The notes below the pieces were generated by a model. It had not been told where the DNA came from and searched no databases. It was given only the letters and a program-made list of their open reading frames with translations. A DNA stretch of 7,710 bases. Source: SIAJ01 sp035258765. Lineage in GTDB: Bacteria; Planctomycetota; Planctomycetia; Gemmatales; Gemmataceae. Where the stretch lies: positions 1 through 7,710 of the forward strand of contig DATFWZ010000023.1 of the NCBI GenBank assembly GCA_035258765.1. Direction: 5' to 3'. The stretch's first letter is position 1. Each line of letters begins with the position of its first letter. Below are positions 1 to 6,625 of this stretch, piece by piece. The translations under genes and the position numbers were made by a program.

Positions 1-1
1 C

Positions 2-1870
2 GAGTTCCTCGACAACGTGCTCCCGGCCGAGCAGACGGCCGAGGTGGAGCAGTCCGCCCTTGACAGCGACATGAAGCTGGCCGAGGTGGCCGCGTGCCAC
101 CAGATCCTGACGCTGGTGCTCGGTGAGCCGGCAAAGGTCCCGCCCACCGCCCGGCGGCGCATGTACCGGCTGGTGCGCGGGCCGGAGTCGCTGCCGTACC
201 GGAAGCCGACGGCCGCGAACGCTCCGGTCGCCGGGATGGCTGCCCCGGAGGCGGTGGACGAGTTCCACGACGACGACCTGCTCGAGTCGGTCTTCGGGCC
301 GCGGAAAGTGCTGTGGCTGCTCGGGCTGCTCGCGGTCATGGGACTGTTGATCCTGGCGGTGTGGCTGGCCGTGCCGCCGGCCCCGCCGCGGCCGGCACCG
401 GGATATGTCGCGCTCTCCGCGGCGCCGCTGCGGTCGGAACCGACGGCGAAAGTTCCCCCCGCCCCCGCGAAGCCGCCGGAAGGTCCCGGGGTCGCCGACA
501 AGAAGCTGGAGGTACCGCCCGAGCCGAAGCCACCCGAGCCGAAGGCACCGGAACCAAAGCCGCCCGAGCCGAAGTCGGTTGAGCCGGGGGCGGCCGAGGC
601 CGGGCCTGCGCCGCGTCTCCTCGGCGGACCGCCGGCGCCCAAGGAGCCGGACTCGGAGCGGCGGGCCGCGGCCACCTGGGACACTCCGAATCAGCCGCTG
701 TTGTTCCGCAAGCGGGAGACCATGCGGTGGGAGAAGGCGACAGCCGCCGACCCGCGCATGTCTACCACGGACCTTCTCCTTGCCCTTCCCGGATTCCACC
801 CGGAAGTGTTGCTGGACACGGGGGTGCGCCTCCAGCTCTGGGGCAATGTGCAGGACTTCGTACCGGTCCCGGTGTCCGAGACGCGGGTGACCCTGCATGT
901 GCCGCCGCAGTCGCTGGCCGCGGACTTCACCTTGCACGGCGGGCGGGTATTCGTCACCGCCCCGAAGGCGGCGGGGCCGGTGGTCGTCCGGCTGCGGGTC
1001 GCCGAGGAGGTGTGGGACGTCACGCTGGCCGACGCGCAGACGGAAGTGGCCATTGACGTGTACGGGGAACCGGCCCGGGGTGGGCTGTTCAAACGCGATT
1101 TGCAGGAGGCGCCGCGAGTGCTTGCCTACCTCGGAGTGGTTCAGGGCGTGGCCTCTGTCCGGGCCGGGTTCGAGATGTCCGGAGACCTGACGGCTGGGGC
1201 CAAGTATAAGTGGGACAGCAAGGGCGGGAAGCCGGGCCCGGCGCCGAAGTCGGACCCGGACGAAGCCGGGCCCATGAATCGTTGGCGGAAGGAGGTGCCT
1301 GGGACCCCGGCGACCAGGGACGCGGCCGCGGCAGTGGCCGAAATGGCTCGGCGGATTGGGTTTGGCCAGGGGCCGTTCGACATCGACTTCGACGCCACCC
1401 TCAAGGCCGTGCGCGAGCCGGTGGCCCGCCGCGCGCTGTGCGCCTGGATGCTCGCGGCCGTGGACAGCCTGTCGTACCTCGTGGACGCGCTGGACGAGGA
1501 CTCGCCAGGCGTCCGCGACGAGGCCGCTCGGGCCCTGCAGCACTGGTGCGCCCAGGGTCCGGGTCGGGAGGACACCCTGGTGGAGGCCCTGGCCATGAAG
1601 TCCGCGTTCAGCGATCAGCAGCGGAACCTGGTGGTGGAGCTGATGCGGGCACCCGACCGGCCACCGGCGACACCGAGCGTGGACCTGCTGTTCGAGCTGC
1701 TCGGGCACGACAAGCTGGCGGTCCGCGAGCTAGCCCGGGTGCAACTGGCCCGGATCGACCCGGCCGGGGCGAAAGAGTCGAACTACGACGCCGGGTCGGA
1801 CCGCCGGGGCATGCAGGCGGGTGCCTGGCAGAAGTCGTGGAAGAAGCGGGCCGCGAAAGGGAAGGAGTGA
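2..1870 (+). CDS. One-pass membrane protein: anti-sigma-like N-terminus, PEPK stalk, FecR-like region and HEAT-like C-terminus (5' partial)
   Basis: The frame is open to the left edge, with Glu-Phe-Leu-Asp-Asn preceding the first GTG at 17, so the true start lies outside the window. Residues below are counted from that GTG. Residues 1-50 (VLPAEQTAEVEQ..., then AEVAACHQILTLVLGEP) resemble the helical N-terminal module of planctomycete anti-sigma-like proteins, but no zinc-binding His/Cys cluster is visible. A hydrophobic helix at 98-119 (VLWLLGLLAVMGLLILAVWL) should cross the membrane once. A Pro/Glu/Lys repeat at 167-190 follows. A beta-rich part (about 225-410) contains a FecR-like stretch at 368-405 (VVQGVASVRAG, then KYKWDSKGG). 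The C-terminus is helical, with HEAT-like repeats at about 483-513 and 552-583, and ends in a Lys/Arg-rich tail. By inference, the N-terminus is cytoplasmic and the larger part lies outside the inner membrane, perhaps sensing or scaffolding. I see no catalytic motif. The domain names are by eye; the membrane segment is the firmest part. Confidence 0.8.
   Translation, partial: EFLDNVLPAEQTAEVEQSALDSDMKLAEVAACHQILTLVLGEPAKVPPTARRRMYRLVRGPESLPYRKPTAANAPVAGMAAPEAVDEFHDDDLLESVFGPRKVLWLLGLLAVMGLLILAVWLAVPPAPPRPAPGYVALSAAPLRSEPTAKVPPAPAKPPEGPGVADKKLEVPPEPKPPEPKAPEPKPPEPKSVEPGAAEAGPAPRLLGGPPAPKEPDSERRAAATWDTPNQPLLFRKRETMRWEKATAADPRMSTTDLLLALPGFHPEVLLDTGVRLQLWGNVQDFVPVPVSETRVTLHVPPQSLAADFTLHGGRVFVTAPKAAGPVVVRLRVAEEVWDVTLADAQTEVAIDVYGEPARGGLFKRDLQEAPRVLAYLGVVQGVASVRAGFEMSGDLTAGAKYKWDSKGGKPGPAPKSDPDEAGPMNRWRKEVPGTPATRDAAAAVAEMARRIGFGQGPFDIDFDATLKAVREPVARRALCAWMLAAVDSLSYLVDALDEDSPGVRDEAARALQHWCAQGPGREDTLVEALAMKSAFSDQQRNLVVELMRAPDRPPATPSVDLLFELLGHDKLAVRELARVQLARIDPAGAKESNYDAGSDRRGMQAGAWQKSWKKRAAKGKE
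515..586 (+). repeat. 15-base in-frame repeat encoding Pro-Pro-Glu-Pro-Lys units
   Basis: There are four 15-base units at 515, 530, 545 and 560, each encoding (P/A)PEPK, followed by a degenerate fifth ending in SVEPG. They sit just after the membrane helix of the surrounding gene. Pro-Glu/Pro-Lys tracts of this type form extended stalks, as in TonB, which suggests a spacer across the periplasm. The units differ at wobble positions (for example GAA CCA in the third against GAG CCG in the others), so the array is not freshly duplicated. Confidence 0.85.
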
Positions 1871-1915
1871 CGGTCCGGAGCCGTGGCAATCCGTGGATCC
1901 GCGCGGCCACGCACC

Positions 1916-1944
1916 TTGTAGTCACCCGGCCGAACGCGAACAAT
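1916..1944 (+). promoter_or_regulatory. Possible sigma-70-type promoter for the 247-residue protein gene
   Basis: TTGTAG (1916-1921) and AACAAT (1939-1944) lie 17 bases apart, matching three of six and four of six consensus positions. They fall in the 131-base gap before the ATG at 2002. The match is weak and planctomycete promoters are poorly defined, so this is a candidate only. Nothing else in this gap stands out. Confidence 0.22.
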
Positions 1945-2001
1945 ACATCAGGGCGGTTGCACCTCGGACGTGGCCTCCCCCACGCCCACCCGGAGAGGCC
2001 C

Positions 2002-2745
2002 ATGAACCCATACCCGACGCTCTGCGATGACTTCGGCGTTTACGTGTACCTGAACACCAAGGTGGACCTGCCGAGCGGGTCCGAGACGGTCCTGCACTTC
2101 TTCGACACGGTTCAGAAAGCGTTTCCCGAGCTGACGGAGTTTGAGCGCCGCGACTCGGGCGAGTACGTGCTCCAAGAGGACCGGGAGCAGGACGCCACCC
2201 GGTCGGTGTCGCTCGACGTGCGCCGGCTGGTCAGCGCATTCAACAACCCGGCGACGCTGGAGGACGCGGACCGGCAGCACGAGCGCGTCCTGGGCCTGGC
2301 GCCCTACCACCTGGACCTGATCGGCTTGAATTGCGAGTCCCTCGAGGTGGTGTTCTCGTTCGACTTCGTCTACCCGGGGAACCACGACGAGGTGATCGCG
2401 GAGGCGCTGGCGCCGAACAGCCCGTTCGACCCCTTGATGCAGCACCCGGGGGCGAAGGTCCTGCACTACGAACCGTCGATGGTGATCGCCCTGGACGAGA
2501 AGTGCCGGCTCCAGGCCCGACTGTGGGTGGAGTCGCGGACGAACACGTACCAGGTGCAGACCGGCCAGTACCCCGAGGCCCCGATCAGCGTCTACGTCAT
2601 GGTCAATCAGGTGTGGGGCAACACGGCCCCCGCATCGTTCGTGGAGTCATACCAGAACCAGCGGAAGATCGTCCAGGACCTGGTTGACACATACGTGATC
2701 CCGAACGTCCTGCGGCCTTTGCATCAGACCATCTCTTCCAAGTGA
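2002..2745 (+). CDS. Conserved-looking 247-residue cytoplasmic protein, function unknown
   Basis: The ATG at 2002 is preceded by GGAGAGG (1992-1998), leaving six bases between GGAG and the start. The frame is open far upstream, into the preceding gene, but only the part from 2002 reads as a sensible protein. It has no signal peptide or membrane helix and is acidic, with mixed alpha/beta character. It begins MNPYPTLCDDFGVYVYLNTK. Strand-like blocks follow, such as LEVVFSFDFVYPGNHDEVIAEAL, VLHYEPSMVIALDEKCRLQARLWVES and APISVYVMVNQVWG, and a C-terminal helix VESYQNQRKIVQDLVDTYVIPNVL. I recall similar proteins from Gemmata-type planctomycetes but know no function, and I see no catalytic or metal-binding motif. 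It stands alone: 131 bases after the membrane protein gene and 118 before the aminotransferase, on the same strand as both. The gene is confident; the role is not assigned. Confidence 0.85.
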   Translation: MNPYPTLCDDFGVYVYLNTKVDLPSGSETVLHFFDTVQKAFPELTEFERRDSGEYVLQEDREQDATRSVSLDVRRLVSAFNNPATLEDADRQHERVLGLAPYHLDLIGLNCESLEVVFSFDFVYPGNHDEVIAEALAPNSPFDPLMQHPGAKVLHYEPSMVIALDEKCRLQARLWVESRTNTYQVQTGQYPEAPISVYVMVNQVWGNTAPASFVESYQNQRKIVQDLVDTYVIPNVLRPLHQTISSK

Positions 2746-2791
2746 GCGCGACGAGGCCGCGGGTCTGAATGGAAGCTTGGGCGGTCCTCCG

Positions 2792-2797
2792 TACAAT
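2792..2797 (+). promoter_or_regulatory. Possible -10 element (TACAAT) upstream of the aminotransferase
   Basis: TACAAT matches five of six positions of a sigma-70 -10 box and lies 66 bases before the ATG at 2864. No convincing -35 box is found 16-18 bases upstream; TTGGGC at 2777 is only nine bases away. If it is used, transcription would start near 2804, at the first bases of the 2803-2838 hairpin. Confidence 0.3.
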
Positions 2798-2802
2798 TCT
2801 CG

Positions 2803-2838
2803 CGGGCGGGCGTGAGGACGCGTTCCTCGGCCCGCCCG
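2803..2838 (+). terminator. GC-rich hairpin: terminator of the upstream gene or 5'-leader structure
   Basis: CGGGCGGGC (2803-2811) pairs perfectly with GCCCGCCCG (2830-2838). After a small internal bulge, GAGGA (2814-2818) pairs with TCCTC (2824-2828), closing a CGCGT loop. TTTGATTT follows at once, a weak U-tract. It could end transcription from the 2002-2745 gene. It also lies between the candidate -10 at 2792 and the aminotransferase ATG, so it could instead sit at the very 5' end of that mRNA. The stem is certain; its role is not. Confidence 0.5.
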
Positions 2839-2863
2839 TTTGATTTCCCCCCACCGACTCGCC

Positions 2864-4114
2864 ATGACCACACCGTTGACCTACTCCTCCTTCGCCCTCA
2901 GCCTGACCGCGGAGACCGCGTTCGACGTGCTGGCCGTGGCCAAGAACCTCAAGGCCCGGGGGAAGGACGTCATCGAGCTTCAGATCGGCGACAGCCCGTT
3001 CCCGAGTACGAAGTCGGCCCTCGCCGCGGGGACAAAAGCCATTGCCGACGGCCAGACGCGGTACTGCCCGTCGCTGGGGCTGCCGGAATTTCGCTCGGCG
3101 ATCGCGGCGACTGTGCGCAACGAGTTCGGCATCCCGGCTGGGCCGGAGAACGTCGTGGTTGGCCCGGGGGCCAAGGTGTTCGAGCAGTTCTTCTGCGAGC
3201 TATTCGTCGAACCGGGGGACGAGGTCCTGGTGTTCTCCCCGCAGTTCCCGACGTTCGAACCGAACATCCGCCGTCGCGGCGGTGTGCCGGTGGCCGTCGC
3301 GCTCAAGCAGGAGAACGCATTCCGCCCGGACCCAAGCGCGGTCGCGCACTTCCTGAGTAACGCCCGGCGCCCGAAGGCGATCTTTCTGAATTCCCCACAT
3401 AACCCGACCGGCGGGGTGGCGACGCGGGAGGACCTGACGACGATCGCCGACTTGATCCGCGGCAGGAACGTGGCCCTGTTCAGCGACGAGCCGTACTGCC
3501 ACATGGTGTGGGGCGACCGGCACCGGTCGATCCTGGCCGAGCCCGGGATGCTGAGCCAGTGTGTCGGCGCTTACACGTTCAGCAAGTCGTACAGCATGAG
3601 CGGCTGGCGGGTGGGCTACGCGATCAGTTCCGCGCGGAACGTGGAGCTGATCGGGAAGATGATCAACACCTCGCTGTCCTGCGTCCCCCCGATCACCCAG
3701 CTTGCCGGGACGGCCGCACTCGAGCACGACGCTGCGGAGCGCGACCGGACGATGGCGATGTTCCGGACGAAGGTCGAGCTGCTGGTGAGCGAGCTGCGAA
3801 AAGTGGACGGCGTGACGGTACTGATGCCGGCGGGAACCTTCTACGTGTTCCCGAACGTGAGCGCGATTTGCCGGCGGCTCGGGATCACGTCACACGGCCT
3901 GGCCATGTATTTGCTGGAAGGGGCCGATGAGAAGAAGGGGGTGGCGTGCCTGGGCGGCGAGTGCTTCGGGGCGGGCGGTCAAGGGTTTGTGCGGTTCAGT
4001 TGCTCGGAGCCGGACGAGCGCTTGGTGGGGGCGGTGCGTTTCCTGGCGGAGGCCGTGACGCGGGCGGACCGGGTGAACGCGTACCTGGAAGCGCACCCGA
4101 AGTACCGGGCATGA
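2864..4114 (+). CDS. Class I/II pyridoxal-phosphate-dependent aminotransferase
   Basis: This is a 416-residue fold-type I aminotransferase, the usual length. It would transfer an amino group between an amino acid and a 2-oxo acid in the cytoplasm. Visible landmarks include LQIGDSPFP near G42 at the start of the substrate region, and GLPEFRSAIA typical of the family. The phosphate-binding loop is GPGAKVFEQF (A103, K104). SPHNPTGGV carries N180, and SDEPYC carries D208 and Y211, which contact the cofactor. FSKSYSMSGWRVGY carries K241, the Schiff-base lysine. FVRFSCSEPDE carries R377, which binds the substrate carboxylate. All key residues are present, so it should be active, but the substrate cannot be read from sequence; aspartate or an aromatic/branched amino acid are possible. 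I chose ATG 2864. The frame also opens at TTG 2840, but that overlaps the foot of the hairpin. Neither start has a clear Shine-Dalgarno site. The 118-residue gene follows 21 bases downstream and is probably co-transcribed. Confidence 0.93.
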   Translation: MTTPLTYSSFALSLTAETAFDVLAVAKNLKARGKDVIELQIGDSPFPSTKSALAAGTKAIADGQTRYCPSLGLPEFRSAIAATVRNEFGIPAGPENVVVGPGAKVFEQFFCELFVEPGDEVLVFSPQFPTFEPNIRRRGGVPVAVALKQENAFRPDPSAVAHFLSNARRPKAIFLNSPHNPTGGVATREDLTTIADLIRGRNVALFSDEPYCHMVWGDRHRSILAEPGMLSQCVGAYTFSKSYSMSGWRVGYAISSARNVELIGKMINTSLSCVPPITQLAGTAALEHDAAERDRTMAMFRTKVELLVSELRKVDGVTVLMPAGTFYVFPNVSAICRRLGITSHGLAMYLLEGADEKKGVACLGGECFGAGGQGFVRFSCSEPDERLVGAVRFLAEAVTRADRVNAYLEAHPKYRA

Positions 4115-4135
4115 TGCCCGCCCGGAGGACCGCCC

Positions 4136-4492
4136 ATGGCCGTTGTCATTCGCTGGACGCGGAGCGCGTGGAATCGCTTCGAGCAGTGGATCGGTGAGTA
4201 CGAATCACCATTCCACGATCCGCGGTCGGTTCTTTCATTCTATCGCGACCTGATTGAAGGCGCAATTGACCGGGCGAACAGTATCCCACCCCACGCGGCG
4301 CCGATGGCCGGTGTCCACCCGCCTTGCTGGATCTGGGAGTTCGTCCAAGGTCGATTGTGGCTGATTCTTACCAGGAGGGGTGGCCGACCAGGCTGGCTTG
4401 GACGATTGTTTGGCGTAAGCGGCCAGATTGTCATCGAGCGGGTGTTTCTGCACCCCCCGCACGCGTCCGATCTAACAACTCTTGACTCGTAA
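4136..4492 (+). CDS. Small 118-residue protein with a ParE/RelE-like outline (tentative)
   Basis: The ATG at 4136 follows a strong Shine-Dalgarno GGAGGA (4124-4129) at six bases. The gene begins 21 bases after the aminotransferase stop. The order of elements recalls ParE/RelE toxins: a first strand and helix VIRWTRSAWNRFEQWIGEY; a second helix SVLSFYRDLIEGAIDRANSI; then strands IWEFVQGRLWLILTRRG and QIVIERVFLHPP. The last resembles the terminal strand ending in His that many ParE proteins have. It is longer than a typical ParE (about 95-100 residues) because of an Arg/Gly/Trp-rich insert (GGRPGWLGRLFG) between the last two strands. No antitoxin gene lies directly upstream. Its 3' end overlaps the minus-strand gene 4431-4748 by 62 bases. 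Base composition is lower in G+C than in the aminotransferase. The gene call is good because of the ribosome site; the family call is by shape only. Confidence 0.65.
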   Translation: MAVVIRWTRSAWNRFEQWIGEYESPFHDPRSVLSFYRDLIEGAIDRANSIPPHAAPMAGVHPPCWIWEFVQGRLWLILTRRGGRPGWLGRLFGVSGQIVIERVFLHPPHASDLTTLDS

Positions 4493-4748
4493 ACCTCCGC
4501 TCCGGATTCTGCAAGCTTTGTTCCAGATCTTCGACATACCCGGTCGGGAATGGGGGGGGAGTTGTCTTGCCGGGAGGAGCAACGTTTGGCCGGAACTGAC
4601 CGAGTTCTTTGCCGTCCAGTCGGACCACCATCGGCATCGGAATCGGCTGCCGGTCGAGTTCATCCTTGATCAGTAAAGCGAGCAGCCGGGCCTTCTGCTC
4701 GGCCGTCAAAGTCGAAATTGACGGCAGGTCGGTTGCGGCGGCACTCAC
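4431..4748 (-). CDS. Small 105-residue protein, possibly antitoxin-like, overlapping the convergent gene
   Basis: The frame can be extended to an ATG at 4805, but GTG 4748 is preferred: GGAGGG (4755-4760) lies six bases before it, and the added N-terminal residues look random. The protein has a helix TAEQKARLLALLIKDELDR, a probable beta-hairpin MPMVVRLDGKELGQFRP, a Pro-rich linker (PPGKTTPPPFPTG) and a C-terminal part VEDLEQSLQNPERRFTSQELLDR. The short strand pair followed by a tail of the type 'R.(T/S).(Q/E)E(L/V)L.R' loosely recalls small antitoxins and other planctomycete small proteins, but no family is recognised with confidence. It starts 61 bases after the polX stop on the same strand, so it may be read from the polX transcript. 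Its last 62 bases are antisense to the end of the ParE-like gene. A run of eight C on the coding strand lies within it. Confidence 0.6.
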   Translation of the reverse strand: MSAAATDLPSISTLTAEQKARLLALLIKDELDRQPIPMPMVVRLDGKELGQFRPNVAPPGKTTPPPFPTGYVEDLEQSLQNPERRFTSQELLDRTRAGGAETPAR

Positions 4749-4754
4749 GGTCGG

Positions 4755-4760
4755 CCCTCC
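4755..4760 (-). promoter_or_regulatory. Shine-Dalgarno site fixing the GTG start at 4748
   Basis: On the minus strand GGAGGG lies six bases before GTG 4748. It is among the best ribosome-site matches in the window and is the main reason to reject the longer ATG start at 4805, which would also begin only four bases from the polX stop codon. Confidence 0.7.
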
Positions 4761-4809
4761 GGGCGGTACACCCGCATCGTAGCAGAATCTGTACCACCGT
4801 TCCACGCCG

Positions 4810-6558
4810 TCACTTCTTGCTCACCCGGCGCTGCACCAGTTCTTTCATGACCTCGTTCAGCGGCCGCGTGTTGAACACGTCTGCCTTCTCCAGCCAGCCG
4901 CGGCGGGCGACGTCCACGCCGTAGGTGTATAGCTCCAGCTCGGCCTCGGAGTGGGCGTCCGGGTTGATCACGATCGGGATCCCCATCGCCTTCGCCCGCT
5001 TGACGCACGTCCAGTCGATGTCCAGGCGCAGCGGCTGGGCGTTGATTTCGATCATCTTCCCGTGCCGGGCGGCGACCTTGAGCACCTCATCCAGATCGAT
5101 CTTGTACCCCTCGCGCTGCAACAACAACCGGCCAGTGGCGTGTCCGAGCATGGTCGTCGCCGGGTGAGCCAGCGCCTTGCACACGCGGGCTGTCATCTTC
5201 TCCATTGGCAGCCCGAACAGGGTGTGCACGCTCACCACTACATAGTCGAAGGTCGTCAGCAATTCGTCTGGGTAGTCGAGCGAGCCGTCCTCCAGGATGT
5301 CACACTCGGTGCCCTTGAAGATGTGGACTCCGAGCTTGCGTGAGTTGAGGGCATCGATTTCCTTGTGCTGTTTGCGGACCGATGCCGGCGTCAGGCCGCG
5401 AGCAATTTTGAGGGATTGCGAGTGGTCCCCGACCCCGAAATACTCGAACCCGAGCGCCTTGGCCGCGAGCGCCATCTGCTCGAGGGTGGCCGCCCCGTCG
5501 CTGTAGGTGGTGTGGTTGTGAAAGACGCCGCGGATGTCCGTCGCGTTCACCAACCGGGGGAGAGCGTTCTTCTCCGCCGCCTCGACTTCGCCGGTGTCCT
5601 CCCGAAGTTCCGGCGGGACGTAGGCCAGGCCGAGGACCTTGTAGACGTCCTCCTCGGTCCGGCACGCGGGTGGCTTCTTCCCACCGGTTAGGCCGTACTC
5701 GTTCAGGCTCCACCCGCGTTCGATGGCCCGCTGCCGCAGCCGGATGTTGTGCTCCTTGCTGCCGGTGAAGTACATGAGGGCGAACGGGAACATTTCGTCC
5801 GGGACCACACGCAAATCGGCGTTCAGCACAACCTTGGTGCCACCGAGTGCCATGCCGGCCACGATGCTCGACTTGGTGTCCCCGTGCCCGGTTACCTGCT
5901 TGACGTGCGGCAGCGACACGAACCCGTCCATGATCGGCTTCGCGTTGGTCGCGCTCACCAAGAGGTCGATGTCCTTGGCCGTTTCCTTTCGCCGGCGCAG
6001 GCTGCCGCACAGGGCCGAGCGAATGACCCCCGGCATCTTGGTGACCTGGTCCAGGAGGGCGATGCCGAGCGGGTACGCCAGGTCAATGCGCACCCGCTGA
6101 CCGACCTCGCCGACGAACCGCAACCCTTCCAGGATCTTCTGTTGCGATTTCTCCCCGAAGCCCTTCAAAACCGCGACCTGGCCGGCCTCACAGGCCGCCT
6201 TCAGGGTATCCAGGCTGTCAATCTTGAGCTCCTCGTAAAGTGCCCTCACCTTCTTTGGACCGACGCCCGGGAGCCGGAGCATCTGCTGAAGCCCCGGGGG
6301 GACCTTGGAGCGCAACTCCTTCAGCTGTGGTAACTCACCCGTCCGGACCAGGGCGACGATCTTCTCTCGCATCGAGTCGCCGATCCCGCGAACCTCACCG
6401 ATCTTGCCCTCGTCCACGAGCGCGCGGAAGTCGCCCTCGAGTTGCAGCAGCGCCCGAGCGGCGTTGTGGTACGCCTGGGTTCGGAAAGTGCTCTCGCCGC
6501 GGATTTCGAGGAGGGTGCCGATCTCCTCGAGAGCGGCGGCGACGTCTTCCTTTGTCAT
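4810..6558 (-). CDS. polX: DNA polymerase/3'-5' exonuclease PolX (family X polymerase with PHP domain)
   Basis: This is a 582-residue bacterial PolX, close to the usual 570-580. It acts in DNA repair, filling short gaps and trimming 3' ends through its PHP nuclease. Residues 1-150 form the Pol-beta-type N-terminal region with helix-hairpin-helix motifs (VRGIGDSMREKI, LPGVGPKKVRAL, LKGFGEKSQQKI). The palm carries GSLRRRKETAKDIDLL with catalytic D196 and D198, and a third acidic residue D248 in NADLRVV. YFTGS at 263-267 matches the Pol-beta motif. The PHP domain runs from about 341 to the end. All nine expected metal ligands can be placed: H347, H349, D378, H379, E418, H445, H473, D534 and H536. 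Both activities therefore look intact. I chose ATG 6558 because GGGAG lies seven bases upstream; the in-frame ATG at 6600 adds 14 residues of non-family sequence. It lies downstream of a terminator and upstream of a small gene on the same strand. Confidence 0.97.
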   Translation of the reverse strand: MTKEDVAAALEEIGTLLEIRGESTFRTQAYHNAARALLQLEGDFRALVDEGKIGEVRGIGDSMREKIVALVRTGELPQLKELRSKVPPGLQQMLRLPGVGPKKVRALYEELKIDSLDTLKAACEAGQVAVLKGFGEKSQQKILEGLRFVGEVGQRVRIDLAYPLGIALLDQVTKMPGVIRSALCGSLRRRKETAKDIDLLVSATNAKPIMDGFVSLPHVKQVTGHGDTKSSIVAGMALGGTKVVLNADLRVVPDEMFPFALMYFTGSKEHNIRLRQRAIERGWSLNEYGLTGGKKPPACRTEEDVYKVLGLAYVPPELREDTGEVEAAEKNALPRLVNATDIRGVFHNHTTYSDGAATLEQMALAAKALGFEYFGVGDHSQSLKIARGLTPASVRKQHKEIDALNSRKLGVHIFKGTECDILEDGSLDYPDELLTTFDYVVVSVHTLFGLPMEKMTARVCKALAHPATTMLGHATGRLLLQREGYKIDLDEVLKVAARHGKMIEINAQPLRLDIDWTCVKRAKAMGIPIVINPDAHSEAELELYTYGVDVARRGWLEKADVFNTRPLNEVMKELVQRRVSKK

Positions 6559-6565
6559 GACCTGA

Positions 6566-6570
6566 CTCCC
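6566..6570 (-). promoter_or_regulatory. Shine-Dalgarno site fixing the polX start at 6558
   Basis: GGGAG on the minus strand, seven bases before ATG 6558. The protein from that ATG (MTKEDVAAALEEIG) begins as PolX proteins normally do, whereas the upstream ATG at 6600 adds an unrelated leader. Confidence 0.6.
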
Positions 6571-6625
6571 AAGACGGCAGTCCGGCAAAAACCGGTCCAC
6601 TACGGACGGAATTGGGGGTGGATTG

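Noticed and set aside
1880..1911. Imperfect inverted repeat (CGTGG ... CCACG) after the first gene
   Set aside because: Only five base pairs in either register, with no T-tract. Too weak to call a terminator in DNA this rich in G+C.
1210..2001. Long open frame upstream of and in frame with the 247-residue protein gene
   Set aside because: It lies inside the end of the membrane protein gene in another frame. The translation is Gly/Arg/Pro-rich and low in complexity, as expected of a high-GC shadow frame. The ribosome site at 1992 supports the start at 2002.
2840..2863. TTG start for the aminotransferase adding eight residues
   Set aside because: It has no ribosome site and begins within the bases just after the hairpin. 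The added residues (MISPHRLA) do not look like a family N-terminus.
4472..4676. Short open frames on both strands within the small minus-strand gene
   Set aside because: Neither has a ribosome site and the translations look random. The gene read from GTG 4748 explains the region better.
4681..4700. GAGCAG ... CTGCTC inverted repeat
   Set aside because: It lies within coding sequence for a Glu/Leu-rich helix, has a short stem and no T-tract; probably chance.
5300..6333. Several long open frames on both strands within polX
   Set aside because: These are shadow frames from high third-position G+C. PolX has every expected motif across the same bases.
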